Assembly: GCF_024699985.1 (NCBI RefSeq)
Contig: NZ_JAJONA010000001.1
Coordinates: 4,346,501 to 4,410,500, forward strand
Direction: 5' to 3'
Length of the DNA stretch: 64,000 nt
From: Phenylobacterium sp. J367
Lineage (GTDB): Bacteria; Pseudomonadota; Alphaproteobacteria; Caulobacterales; Caulobacteraceae
Below are positions 44,431 to 54,593 of this stretch, one piece after another. The translations under genes and the position numbers were made by a program. The notes under the pieces are model-generated. The model saw nothing but the letters and a program-made list of their open reading frames with translations, was not told where the DNA came from and did not search any database. Within the stretch, counting starts at the first letter, position 1. Each line of letters opens with the position of its first letter.

Positions 44431-45328
44431 ATGCACAGCTGGATCCGGCCCGTCACCATCATCGCCCTGGCGCTGGGGGGCGGCGCAGCGCAGGCCGCGC
44501 CCCCTGCCTCCGCCGGTGGCCGACATCCTGGACGCTGCGGCCGAGGACCCCGAATCCCTGGCCGCCGTCGTGAAGGCCGCGAAGCGGGCGAACCCGGAGG
44601 CCGCCGCCGAGATCGACGCGCACGTGGCGGCGGCCAGCGCGCGGGCGGCCGCGGCGAAGGCGCAGCAGGCCGCGGACGCCGGCTTCCTCGAAGGCTGGAA
44701 CGGCAAGGGCGAGATCGGCGGCTCGATCTCCACCGGCAACACCGACGACTACGGCCTCGTCGTCTCGCTGGCCTTCGACAAGAAGACGCCCGTCTGGGAG
44801 CACGACGCGAACCTGTCGACCAGCTTCAAGAGCGAAGACGAGAAGACCACCACCGACCGCTACTTCGCGACCTATGCGATCCGGCGCAACTTCGGGCCCC
44901 GCTTCTACGGCGTGGGCATCCTGTGGGGTGAGCGCGACCGCTTCGCGGGCCACAACTTCCGCTTCTCCGAGGGCGTCGGCCTCGGCTACCGGGTGATCCG
45001 CAGGCCGGACCTGAAGCTGTCGCTGGAGGCCGGCCCGGCGCTGCGCCAGTCGGACTACCTGGTAACCGGCTACGAGGGCACGGCGGCCGTCCGCCTGGCG
45101 GGCTACCTCACCTGGCAGATCCGTCCGCGCCTCGAATTCACCCAGAGCTTCGTCACCTATCGCGACACCACGAACTCCACCGTGCTGGCGGCCACGGCCC
45201 TGACCACCCGGCTGCAGGGCGCCCTCTCGGCGCGGGCGTCCTACGAATACCGCAACGAGCAGGACCCGCCGCAGGGCCGCGAGAACACCGACACCACCAC
45301 GCGCGCCACCCTGCTGTTCAACTTCTGA
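44431..45328 (+). CDS. DUF481 outer membrane protein (frameshift in signal region)
   Basis: About 298 residues. A signal peptide (PVTIIALALGGGAAQAAP) is followed by a shift at the run of five C (44500-44504); removing one C joins it to LPPPVADILDAAAEDPESLA. An Ala-rich helical segment precedes the YdiY-type DUF481 barrel: KGEIGGSISTGNTDDYGLVV, NFGPRFYGVGILWGERDRFA, ending TRATLLFNF with a terminal Phe. Proposed as a salt-induced or porin-like barrel. GAGGAT precedes ATG 44431. Confidence 0.8.
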
Positions 45329-45379
45329 GCCTGGGCTTGCTGCACCGGGCGGCGCATGGCATCCGTCCGCCGGCAATTC

Positions 45380-45455
45380 GCCGGATTAGCTCAGCTGGTA
45401 GAGCAGCGGTTTTGTAAACCGAAGGTCGCGGGTTCGAGTCCTGCATCCGGCACCA
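45380..45455 (+). tRNA. tRNA-Thr (TGT anticodon)
   Basis: Acceptor stem GCCGGAT/ATCCGGC, D arm TAGCTCAGCTGGTAGAGCA, anticodon loop TTTGTAA giving TGT, T arm GCGGGTTCGAGTCCTGC, discriminator A and encoded CCA. Located between DUF481 and the oxidase gene. Confidence 0.96.
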
Positions 45456-45484
45456 ACCCTGATCTCCAGCGCCAGGAGGGACCC

Positions 45485-46690
45485 GTGGTGACACGGCGGG
45501 CGGTGGTCACTGCGATGGCGGGCGCGGGCGTGGCGGCCGGCCAGGCCGGCGCGGCGCCGGCGGTGCATGACGTCGTGGTAGTCGGCGCCGGCGTGTTCGG
45601 CGCCTGGACCGCCTGGGCGCTCGCCCAGGCCGGGAAGCGGGTGGCGGTGGTCGACGCCTATGGCGCCGGCCACGCGCGGGCTTCGTCCGGCGGCGAGAGC
45701 CGGGTCATCCGGTTCAGCTATGGCGGCGACCCGCTCTATTCCTCGATGGCGCAGAACTCCCTGGCCGACTGGAAGGCGCTTTCGGCCAGGACCGGGGAGC
45801 CGGTGTTCCACGAGACCGGCGTGCTGTGGTTCTCGCCCTCCGGCGACGAGTACATGGCCCGGAGCCTGGACTGGCTGCTGCGCCACGGGGTCGAGCACCG
45901 GGCGATGGACCTGGCGGACCTCGGCGCCGCCTATCCGCAGATCGTGTTCAGGGCCGGCGAGTCCGGCTTCCTGGAGACCCGGACCGGCGCCCTGATCGCC
46001 GGGCGCGGGGTGCGCGCCAGGCTGCGCGACGCCAAGCTGGAGGTGACGGTCGCCCGGGCCGAGGCGCCCCAGGCCGCGGACGCGGGCCTCTATTCCGTGG
46101 CCGGGCTCCGGACGCGGAACATCGTCTATGCCTGCGGGCCGTGGCTGCCGAAGCTGTTTCCCGAAGTGCTGGCCGGGCGGATCACCGCCACACGGCAGGA
46201 GGTCTTCCACTTCGGCGCTCCGGCCGGCGACCGCCGTTTCGCGCCCCCCGCCCTGCCCGTCTGGGCCGACTTCAACGGCGGCGACATGGTCTATGGCCTG
46301 CCCGACCTGGAGGGCCAGGGGTTCAAGCTGGCCTTCGACCGGCATGGGCCGGAGGTCGATCCGGACACCCAGGAGCGGCGGGTCAGCGACGAGGGCCTGG
46401 CGCGGGCGCGGGCCTATCTGGCGCAGCGGTTCCCGGGGCTAGCCGGCGCGCCGCTGGTGATGAGCCGGGTCTGCCAGTACGAGAACAGCTCCAACGGCGA
46501 CTTCCTGATCGACCGGCTGCCCGGCCACGACAACGTCTGGCTGGTGGGCGGCGGGTCGGGCCACGGCTTCAAGCACGGGCCGGCGGTCGGGCGGCGGGTG
46601 GCGGCGCACGTGCTGGACGCCGCCCTGGCCGTCGAGCCGCGATTCAGCCTGGCGACCAAGGGCAAGGTCGCGGCCCGCACGGTCTACTGA
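45485..46690 (+). CDS. FAD-dependent amine oxidase, sarcosine/N-methyltryptophan oxidase-like, with Tat-like signal
   Basis: About 401 residues of the DAO family. The FAD-binding Rossmann motif VVVGAGVFGAWTAWALAQAG is preceded by about 25 residues that look like a twin-arginine signal (TRRAVVTAMAGAGVAAGQAG). Conserved segments include SSGGESRVIRFSYGGDPLYS and the C-terminal FLIDRLPGHDNVWLVGGGSG then HGFKHGP. GTG 45485 or 45488 follows AGGAGGG. Likely exported folded with FAD. The substrate is a secondary amine or N-methyl amino acid by family. Confidence 0.85.
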   Translation: MVTRRAVVTAMAGAGVAAGQAGAAPAVHDVVVVGAGVFGAWTAWALAQAGKRVAVVDAYGAGHARASSGGESRVIRFSYGGDPLYSSMAQNSLADWKALSARTGEPVFHETGVLWFSPSGDEYMARSLDWLLRHGVEHRAMDLADLGAAYPQIVFRAGESGFLETRTGALIAGRGVRARLRDAKLEVTVARAEAPQAADAGLYSVAGLRTRNIVYACGPWLPKLFPEVLAGRITATRQEVFHFGAPAGDRRFAPPALPVWADFNGGDMVYGLPDLEGQGFKLAFDRHGPEVDPDTQERRVSDEGLARARAYLAQRFPGLAGAPLVMSRVCQYENSSNGDFLIDRLPGHDNVWLVGGGSGHGFKHGPAVGRRVAAHVLDAALAVEPRFSLATKGKVAARTVY

Positions 46691-46696
46691 GGCGGC

Positions 46697-49187
46697 TCAG
46701 CGGCGCAGGCGGCCGAGAAGGCCCGGCCAGCCGCCGGTGACGACAGCCACGAGGGTCGCGACGGCCAGCGGGCCGGGCGGCGGCGGGGCGACGCGGAAGA
46801 CCTCGGCCACCGCCGGGACCGTCAGGACGACGGCGGTGACCGCGCACACCGCCAGCGCGATCGCCCAGAAGGCCAGCCTCTCCAGGGCGAACAGGCGCCG
46901 TCCCCCGCTGGAATCGGCGAGCGCCAGGACGAGGTTGCCGAGCACCAGGGTCAGGAAGGCCGCGCCGCGCGCCGTCGCCGGCGGATGGGCGGCGAGCGCC
47001 CAGATGTAGACGCCGAGCACGCCCACGAGGACCGACAGCCCCTGGACCACGGCGAATGCCGCCTGACGCAAGCCGAACAGCGGCTCGTCGGCGCGGCGCG
47101 GCGGGCGGCGCATGGCGCCCTCGTCGCTGCGGGCGGTCTCGAAGACCAGGGCGCAGGTGGGGTCGATGGCCAGCTCCAGCAGGACGACGTGCATGGGGTA
47201 GAGGAGCGGCGGGAGGCCCAGCAGCACCGGCGCCAGGGCGACGCCGGCGATCGGCACATGGATCGCCGTGACATAGGTGAGCGCCCGGCGCAGGTTGGCG
47301 AAGATCCGCCGGCCGAGCCGGACCCCGCCGACGATGGCCGGGAAGCTGTCGTCAAGCAGGACGAGGTCGGCCGCCTCCCGGGCCACGTCCGTGCCCCGGC
47401 CGCCCATGGCGATGCCGATATGCGCCGCCTCGAGCGCCGGCGCGTCGTTCACCCCGTCGCCGGTCATGGCCACCACCTCGCCGTCGAGCTTCAGGGCCTC
47501 GACCAGGCGGAGCTTCTGCTCGGGCGCCACCCGGGCGAAGACCTCGGCGCGGCGCACGCGCGCGGCGAGGTCCTCGAGCGACAGGCCGGCGATCTCCGCC
47601 CCGGTGAGCACGCCGGCCGTCACGTCGAGCCCGGCCTGGCGGGCGATGGCCCGGGCCGTGGCGGGATGATCGCCGGTGATCATCACCACCCGGATCCCCG
47701 CCCCGCGGGCCTCGGCGAGGGCGGCGGCGGCGTCGCCGCGCAGCGGATCGGCGAAGCCCAGCAGGCCGGCGAAGTCGAAGACCGCCGCCGCGGGGTCGTC
47801 GGGCAGCCGGGCCGCACGGGCCTGGGCGACGCCCAGGACGCGCAAGCCCTCGCCCGCCAGGCGCGCGGTCTCCGCCTGCAGGGCGGCGACCTCCGCGTCC
47901 GGCAGGCGGCAGAGCGCGAAGACCGCCTCCGGCGCGCCCTTGGCGACGAGGCGGACCTCCTCCCCCTCGGCCCAGGCCTGGACGAAGGCCAGGCGTTCCG
48001 GGCGCAGCGGCCAGACCTCCGCGGGCTCGCCCTCGCCGCCCGGGACAAGCCGGCGGACGGCGCGGTCCATGGGATCGGTCGGACGGACGGCGCAGGCGTC
48101 GGCGGCGAGGACCAGCAGGGCCCGCGCGGCGTCGGCCGGGGCGGAGCCGGCCTCCCCGAAGGACCATTCCCCCGCCGGGCTCCAGGCGCGGACGAGCTGC
48201 ATGCGGTTCTCGGTGAGCGTGCCGGTCTTGTCGACGCACAGCACGGTGGCGGCGTCGAGGGTCTCGATGACCGCGCTGCGGCGGACCAGGACCTTGTGGG
48301 CGGCCAGCCGCCAGGCGCCGAGCGCCAGGAAGACCGCCAGCACCATCGGGAATTCCTCGGGGATCAGGGCGATGGCGACCGTGACGCCGGCCAGGGTCCC
48401 CTCCACCCAGTCGCCCCGGAGCAGGCCGTAGGCGACGGCCACGAGCCCGCAGAAGACCAGGGCGACGCCGCCCAGGGCCGCGGCCAGGCGTCCGGCGGTG
48501 CGCTGCAGCGGGGTCGGCTCCTGCGGGATGTCGGCCAGGGAGCGGCCGATCCGGCCGATGGCCGACTCCGCCCCGGTGCGGGCCGCCAGGGCGAGTCCCT
48601 GCCCGGCGACCGGCAGGGTCCCGGCGAACAGCCAGGGGCCAGGCTCGCCGCCGGGCTCGGCCTGGCCGAAGCTTTCGCCCGGGCGGGCGGGGCGGCGCGG
48701 GACGGGGCCGGATTCCCCCGTCAGCAACGACTCGTCGACGGTGAGCAGGCCGCCCGCCACCAGCAGGGCGTCGGCGGCGATCCGCTCGCCCTCGCCCACC
48801 AGGAAGAGGTCGCCGGGGACGAGATCGCGGGCGGCGATCCGGCGCTCGACCCCATCGCGGAGCACGCGCACCTGAGGCTGGGCGAGGTCGCGCAGGGCGG
48901 CCAGGGCGCGCTCGCTGCGCGCCTCCTGCAGGATCACCAGGCCGATCGCGGCCAGCGCGCCCAGGAGCAGGAAGGCGCCCTCCGAGAGGTCGCCCAGCGT
49001 CAGGTAAAGTCCTGCCGCGCCCAGCAGCAGCAGGAACATCGGCTCGCGCAGGGTCTCGGCGACGATGCGGACCACGCTTCGGGCGGCCGGGCGCGGCAGC
49101 TCGTTCGGGCCCACCGCGGCCAGGCGCGCGGTGGCCTCGACCTGGGTGAGGCCCTGGGGGGACGGGACGAGCGTCGTCGGTCGGCAT
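46697..49187 (-). CDS. P-type cation-transporting ATPase (P2-type; N-terminal frameshift)
   Basis: About 830 residues. Phosphorylation motif DKTGTLTENRMQLV, actuator LTGESGPVPR, nucleotide-binding KGAPEAVF, hinge MTGDGVNDAPALEAAHIGIA, and a membrane helix with IALIPEEFPMVLAVFLALGA typical of P2 (Ca2+ or related) pumps. The N-terminal cation ATPase domain reads GLTQVEATARLAAVGPNELP. The run of six G at 49156-49161 is probably one too long, since removing one base links ATG 49185-49187 (MPTDDARPVPQ) to this domain. Transported ion not assignable with certainty. Confidence 0.9.
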
Positions 49188-49289
49188 GGCCGCAGGAGCC
49201 CCGGTTGCGGGCGCGGCGGCTTTGATCTGTGGCAAGGCGGCCGGCCGCCGCCGATCCTAGACCAGACATGGAGAAAGGGAGCGCCGATC

Positions 49290-50057
49290 ATGGACCGTCT
49301 GAAGGGCAAGGCCGCGGTGGTCACCGGCGGGGCCGTGGGGATCGGCAAGGCCTGCGCCACGCGGATGGCCGAGGAAGGCGCCCAGGTGGCGATCTTCGAC
49401 CTCGACTGCGAACGTGGCGAGGCGTTGGCCGGGGAACTGGGCCGCGGGGGTTGGAAGGCGAAGTTCTGGCGCTGCGACGTCAGCGTGGAGGCCGAGGTGA
49501 AGGCCGCCATCGACGCGGCGGCGTCGCAGTTCGGACGGCTGGACGTCCTGATCAACAATGCGGGCATCGCCGGGGCCAACAAGCCGACCCACGAGCTGAC
49601 CGAGGCCGAGTGGGACAGGGTGCAGGCGGTGAACGTGAAGGGCGTGTTCTTCGCGACGAAGCACGCCATCCCCCACCTGAAGGCGTCCGGCGGCGGCAGC
49701 ATCGTCAACCTGAGCTCGATCTATGGGCTGATCGGGGCCGGCGACGTGCCGCCGTACCACGCGTCCAAGGGCGCCGTGCACCTGATGAGCAAGAACGACG
49801 CGCTCATCTATGCGCCGGACCGGATCCGCGTGAACTCGGTGCACCCCGGCTTCATCTGGACGCCGATGGTCGAGGGCTTCCTCGCCGACCAGGACGATCA
49901 GGCCGAGGCGCGCAAGGGGCTCGACGCGCTCCATCCGTTGGGCCACGTGGGCGAGCCGGACGACATCGCCTGGGCCTGCGTCTACCTGGCCTCGGACGAG
50001 GCGAAGTTCGTCACCGGGACCGAGCTGGTGGTGGACGGGGGCTACACCGCCCGCTAA
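49290..50057 (+). CDS. Short-chain dehydrogenase/reductase
   Basis: A 255-residue classical SDR: coenzyme motif TGGAVGIGKA (near residues 13-22), NNAG (LINNAGIAGA), catalytic Ser in IVNLSSIYGL and the YxxxK in YHASKGAVHL. The C-terminal LVVDGGYTAR is typical of the FabG-like group. An Asp following the second strand (FDLDCERGE) suggests NAD(H) preference. GGGAG lies upstream of ATG 49290. Substrate unknown. Confidence 0.92.
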   Translation: MDRLKGKAAVVTGGAVGIGKACATRMAEEGAQVAIFDLDCERGEALAGELGRGGWKAKFWRCDVSVEAEVKAAIDAAASQFGRLDVLINNAGIAGANKPTHELTEAEWDRVQAVNVKGVFFATKHAIPHLKASGGGSIVNLSSIYGLIGAGDVPPYHASKGAVHLMSKNDALIYAPDRIRVNSVHPGFIWTPMVEGFLADQDDQAEARKGLDALHPLGHVGEPDDIAWACVYLASDEAKFVTGTELVVDGGYTAR

Positions 50058-50067
50058 CCGCTGGCGG

Positions 50068-50520
50068 ATGCGGATCTTCATCGACGCCGACGCCTGTCCG
50101 GTGAAGGACGAGGTCTACAAGGTCGCCGCCCGCTACGGGCTGAAGACCTTCGTGGTCTCCAACAGCTTCATCCAGATCCCCGCCTCGGCGCTGATCGAGC
50201 GGATGATCGTCGACGCCGGCCCCGACGTGGCCGACGACTGGATCGCCGAGCGGACCGAGCCGGGCGACGTGGTGGTGACCAACGACATCCCGCTGGCCGA
50301 CCGTGTGCTGAAGGCCGGCGGGACGGCGATCGCGCCCAACGGGCGGGTGTTCACCGCCGATTCCATCGGCTCGCTGCTGGCCCAGCGCTCGATCATGGAG
50401 CACATCCGCTCGACGGGAGAGATCACCGGCGGGCCGAAGCCGTTCGACCGCAACGCCCGCTCCGCCTTCCTGCAGGCCCTGGACGAGGCGGTGAACCGCG
50501 AGCGGCGCAGGCGGCGTTGA
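50068..50520 (+). CDS. YaiI/YqxD family protein (DUF188)
   Basis: A 150-residue protein of the UPF0178 family: MRIFIDADACPVKDEVYKVA at the start and VVVTNDIPLADRVLKAGGTA in the middle, both with conserved aspartates of a PIN/NYN-like fold, which suggests a nuclease-type role that has not been shown. It starts 10 bases after the SDR stop and may be co-transcribed with it. Confidence 0.92.
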   Translation: MRIFIDADACPVKDEVYKVAARYGLKTFVVSNSFIQIPASALIERMIVDAGPDVADDWIAERTEPGDVVVTNDIPLADRVLKAGGTAIAPNGRVFTADSIGSLLAQRSIMEHIRSTGEITGGPKPFDRNARSAFLQALDEAVNRERRRRR

Positions 50521-50583
50521 AGGCCGGGTTGCATCGGCAAAGGTTCCGGGTAGCTTGCCGCCGCATCCCTTCAGGAGCTCTCC

Positions 50584-51084
50584 ATGCGCAAAGCCGGTTC
50601 CGTGTTCGCCGTCGCGGCCCTCGCCGCCACCCTCGCCGCCTGCGGACAGTCCGGCGGCGGAAGCGACACGAGCAGCGCGTCGACGGCCCCGGCGCCCGCC
50701 GCCCCCGCGCTGAGCGACGCCGAAAAAGACCGCCCTGCTGGCCTCCTTCCCGGCGCCCTACAACGCAGGGGACCTGGCGAACGGCGAGACCAAGTTCGGG
50801 CTCTGCCGGTCCTGCCACACGATCACGCCCGGCGGGGCCAACATGACCGGTCCGAACCTGCACGGCGTGTTCGGCAAGCCGGCCGCCTCGAACGCGGACT
50901 ACAAGTACTCCGACGCCATCAAGGCCTCGGGCATCGTCTGGGACGCGAGCCATCTGGACGCCTGGCTGGCCGACCCGAAGAACTACCTCCCGGCACAAAG
51001 ATGACCTTCGCCGGCCTCAAGGACGCCAACGACCGCCGCGACCTGATCGCCTATCTGATGGTGGAGACCGGCCACAAGCCGTAG
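50584..51084 (+). CDS. c-type cytochrome lipoprotein (two frameshifts)
   Basis: About 166 residues, class I cytochrome c. Signal MRKAGSVFAVAALAATLAAC with a lipobox cysteine at 20. After the linker an extra A in the run at 50723-50727 shifts the frame; corrected it reads TALLASFPAPYNAGDLANGE, then the haem motif CRSCH in GLCRSCHTITPGGANMTGPN. A missing G at about 50989-50993 is needed to reach GTKMTFAGL, which supplies the axial Met ligand. Ends LIAYLMVETGHKP. Probably a membrane-anchored electron carrier like cytochrome c2/CycM. Confidence 0.82.
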   Translation: MRKAGSVFAVAALAATLAACGQSGGGSDTSSASTAPAPAAPALSDAEKDRPAGLLPGALQRRGPGERRDQVRALPVLPHDHARRGQHDRSEPARRVRQAGRLERGLQVLRRHQGLGHRLGREPSGRLAGRPEELPPGTKMTFAGLKDANDRRDLIAYLMVETGHKP

Positions 51085-51173
51085 GGGCCGTCCGCTCCGG
51101 CGCCACCACCTAGGGATTTCCCGGCTCTTCCCTCAGGCGATTTCCCCGCATTGACAACCTTGACGCGTATAGA

Positions 51174-51340
51174 AGGCGGGCGCATGCTCAGCCTGTCGAG
51201 CCTGCTGTCCGGTCGACATCTCTCCGCGTCCCCGAACCCCAAGCGTGGGCGCGGAGCGCGCCAGGTGGCGTCCCCCGCGCAGCCTTGAGCGCGTCCCGCA
51301 TCCTGGCCTTCCCCTTGGTGGGGAAGGCCTCTTTGCTTCT
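51174..51340 (+). ncRNA. Candidate structured small RNA with terminator
   Basis: The 265-base gap between the cytochrome gene and the convergent RND operon holds TTGACA (51151) and TATAGA (51168-51173), spaced 11 bases (short). It also has two hairpins, CTCCGCG...CGCGGAG and GCGCCA-GG-TGGCGT, and at 51305-51329 a perfect 10-bp stem GGCCTTCCCC/GGGGAAGGCC followed by TCTTTGCTTCT on the plus strand. The terminator is too far from the cytochrome stop to be only its own. A small RNA is a guess from structure; no known family recognised. Confidence 0.3.
51305..51340 (+). terminator. Rightward intrinsic terminator
   Basis: Stem GGCCTTCCCC (51305-51314) with GGGGAAGGCC (51320-51329), then a T-rich TCTTTGCTTCT. 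It protects against read-through from the left into the leftward RND operon. In the leftward direction no T run follows. Confidence 0.7.
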
Positions 51341-51349
51341 GGGGCAGCC

Positions 51350-54300
51350 CTACTCGGCAGCGTTGGCGACGCGGGTCTTCTCGGATTCCTCGAAGGCCTC
51401 GATGCGCCGGGCGGTCGCCTGCGGCGACTTCGTCCAGCGGCCGAGCATGTTGTAGAACACCGGCACCACGAAGAGCGTGACCATCGTCGAGAAGATCGCC
51501 CCGAAGAAGATCGTCACGCCAATGGTCTTGCGGGCCTCGCCGCCCATGCCGCCCCAGACGATCAGCGGGATCGCGCCCGCGGCCGCCGAGATCGAGGTCA
51601 TGATGATCGGACGCAGGCGAAGCGAGGCGCTTTCGATCACCGCCTCGCGGATCGACAGCCCCTCGTCGCGCAACTGGTTGGCGAACTCGACGATCAGGAT
51701 GCCGTTCTTGGCGGCGATGCCCACGAGGATGATCAGGCCGATCTGGCTGTAGGTGTTGATCGAACTGTCGGCGACCAGCAGGCCGAAGAGGCCGCCGAGC
51801 GCCGCCACGGGCACCGTCAGCATGATCACGCTGGGGTGGATCCAGCTCTCGAACTGCGCCGCCAGCACCAGGAAGACCAGCAGCAGCGCCATGGCGAAGG
51901 CCGCGCCGACCGCACCGGAGCTTTCCAGGTAGTCGCGCGCCCCGCCGCCCCATTTCACGCTGACCTGGCCCGGCTGCTTGTCGGCCTCGGCCTGCAGGAA
52001 GTCGATGGCCTCGCCCATGGAATAGCCCGGGTTGAGCTGGGCGGTGAGCGTGATCGAGCGCAGGCGGTCGACGCGCGAGCGGTCCGGCGTGTCGCCGCGC
52101 ACCCGGGTGGTGACCAGCGAGGCCAGCGGCACGGGCTCGCCCGAGGCCGAGCGGACGTAGAGCTTCTTGAGGTCGTCCTCGGTCTGGCGGTTGGAGCGAT
52201 CGGTCTGCAGGAGCACGTCGTACTCCTGGCCGGCCTTGATGTAGGTGGTGACGCGGCGGTTGCCGAACATGGATTCCAGCGCGCGTCCGATGGCCTGGGC
52301 GGAGACGCCAAGGGCGGCGGCCTTGTCGCGGTCGATGTCGACGACGACGCGAGGGCTGGTCGGTTCGTAGTCCAGGCGCGGCCGGGCCAGGCCTGGGTTG
52401 GTCTCGGCCGCCGCCAGGATCGGCCGGATCCAGCGCTCGATCTCCGGATATTCCGATCCGGTGGCGACCAGCTGGACGGAGGAACCGCCACCGCCGCCGC
52501 CCGGGCCGCCGCGCTGCAGGCCGCCTTCCGGCGAGACGATGGCGCGGACCGCCGTCAGGGAGGAGAGCTCGCGGTTCAGGCGCGCGGCGTACTCCTGGGT
52601 GGTGATCTCGGCGTCCTCACGCAGCATGGTGTTGCCGCCGGCGCCGTTGAAGCTGCCGCCGCCGCCGCCGAAGCGCGGGATGGAAAGCACGTAGCGTTCC
52701 AGGATGCCTTCCTGACGGTAGCGCTCGAGGATCTGCTCGAGCTGCAGGGCGGCCTGCCGCGTGTAGTCGTAGCCGGCGCCTTCCGGACCAACGATCATCA
52801 CCTGGGCGCGGCGGCGGTCCTCCTCTGGCGTCAGTTCCTTGGGCAAGACGTTGAACACCACGACGGCGAGCCCCGCGAGCACCAGCACCATGCCGCTGGC
52901 GGTCATGGACACGGCGGGCTTGCCCAGCATGCCCTCGAGCGAGGCGTGGTAGGAGTCGCGCAGCTTGTGCATGCCGGCGTCCACCTTCTGCGCCACCCAG
53001 CCCTCGCCCTTCGCCGGACGCAGGAGCTTCGACGCCAGCATCGGCGACAGCGAGAGCGCCAGCAGGGCCGAGAAGCCCACGGCGGCGGCCACGGCGACGG
53101 CCAGCTCGACGAACAGGCGCCCGGTGAAGCCAGGCATGAACATCAGCGGCGCGAACACCGACATCAGCACGATGGTCGTGGCGACCACCGCGAAGAACAC
53201 CTGCCGGGCGCCGCGCTGGGCGGCGACGATGGCCGGTTCGCCCTCGTCGATGCGCCGCTGGATGTTCTCGACCACCACGATGGCGTCATCGACCACCAGG
53301 CCGATGGCCAGCACGAGGGCCAGCAGGGTCAGCAGATTGATCGAGAAGCCCAAGGGGGGCCATCACGATGAAGGTCGACAGGATGCAGATCGGCGCCACG
53401 ACGGTCGGGATCAGCGCCGCCCGCCAGGTGCCGAGGAAGATGAAGTTCACCAGCGCCACGCAGGCCAGCGAGATGGCCATGGTGATCCAGACCTCCTCGA
53501 TCGCATGGCGGGTGAACTCGGTGTAGTCGACGGCGATCTCGAGATTGGTGCCCTTGGGCAGGCCGGGCCGAATCTCCTCCAGCGATTCCCGCACGCCGTC
53601 GGCGATCTCCAGGTCGTTGGCGAGGCTCTGACGGAAGATGGCGATGCCGACCTGGTCGCGCCCGTTGCTGCGGAAGCTGCGGCGGTGCTCGTCGGGCCCC
53701 TCCTCCACCCGGGCGATGTCGCCAAGGCGGGTAATGTAGGCCTGCCCGGCCGTCGCCGAGGTGACGTCACGGGTCGTCCCCTGGGCCGCGCCGGCGCCGG
53801 CGGAGGTCCCGCCGATGGCCGCTGAGCCGGTCGTGGCGGAGGCCGTGCGCGCGGGCACCACCGGGAGCTGGGCGAACTGCTCCGGCGTCGAGTAGCCGCG
53901 GGCCACCCGGATGGTGAAGTCCTTGGCCGGCGCCTCCAGCGAGCCGGCCGGCAGTTCGAGGTTCTGGGAGCTCAGCGCAGATTCCACATCCTCGACGGTG
54001 ACGCCGCGGGCGGCCATGGCGTCCGGGTCGAGCCAGATACGCATGGAGTAGAACTGGGCGCCGCCGACGCCGACGTTGGCCACGCCCGGGACGGTGGAAA
54101 TCCGCTCCACGAGATAGCGCTGGGCATAGTCGGTGAGCTGGAGCCGGTTCAACGTCGTGGACGTGAACGACAGGAACATGATCGGCGAGGCGTCGGCGTT
54201 CGCCTTCTGGATCTGCGGCGGGTCGGCCTGCTCCGGAAGCTGGGCCGTGACCCGGCTGACCGCGTCGCGCACGTCATTGGCCGCAGCGTCGAGGTCGCGG

Positions 54301-54593
54301 TCGAGGGTGAAGGAGATGCTGATCCGCGAGGAGCCGTCGCGCGAGGCGGAGTTGATCCGGTCCACGCCCTCGATGCCGGCGATCTGGCGCTCGATGACCT
54401 CGGTGATCCGCTCCTCGATCACCTCGGCCGAGGCCCCGCGATAGTTGGTGGAGACGGAGACCACGGGGGGATCGACGCTTGGCAGCTCGCGGACGGTCAG
54501 CGCGCTGAACGAGGCGAAGCCGACCACGCACAGGATGATGGCCGCGACGGCGGCGAAGACGGGCCGCCGGACGGAGATGTCCGAAAGCATCAT
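51350..54593 (-). CDS. RND multidrug efflux transporter, inner membrane pump (frameshift)
   Basis: About 1080 residues of the HAE1/AcrB type. It starts MMLSDISVRRPVFAAVAAII at ATG 54591-54593 and shows the N-terminal porter domain (TVRELPSVDPPVVSVSTNYR), then VNFIFLGTWRAALIPTVVAP. At 53354-53359 a run of six G is one too long; correction joins MAPLG to FSINLLTLLALVLAIGLVVD with DDAIVVVEN, the helix-4 aspartates for proton relay. It has the usual duplication (GFSALLALSLSPMLASKLLR). Works with the MFP gene upstream and an outer-membrane channel encoded elsewhere. Confidence 0.92.

Noticed and set aside
46985..49225. A 746-codon plus-strand frame over the P-type ATPase
   Set aside because: Antisense shadow; composition is Gly/Arg/His/Gln-rich and no motif is found.
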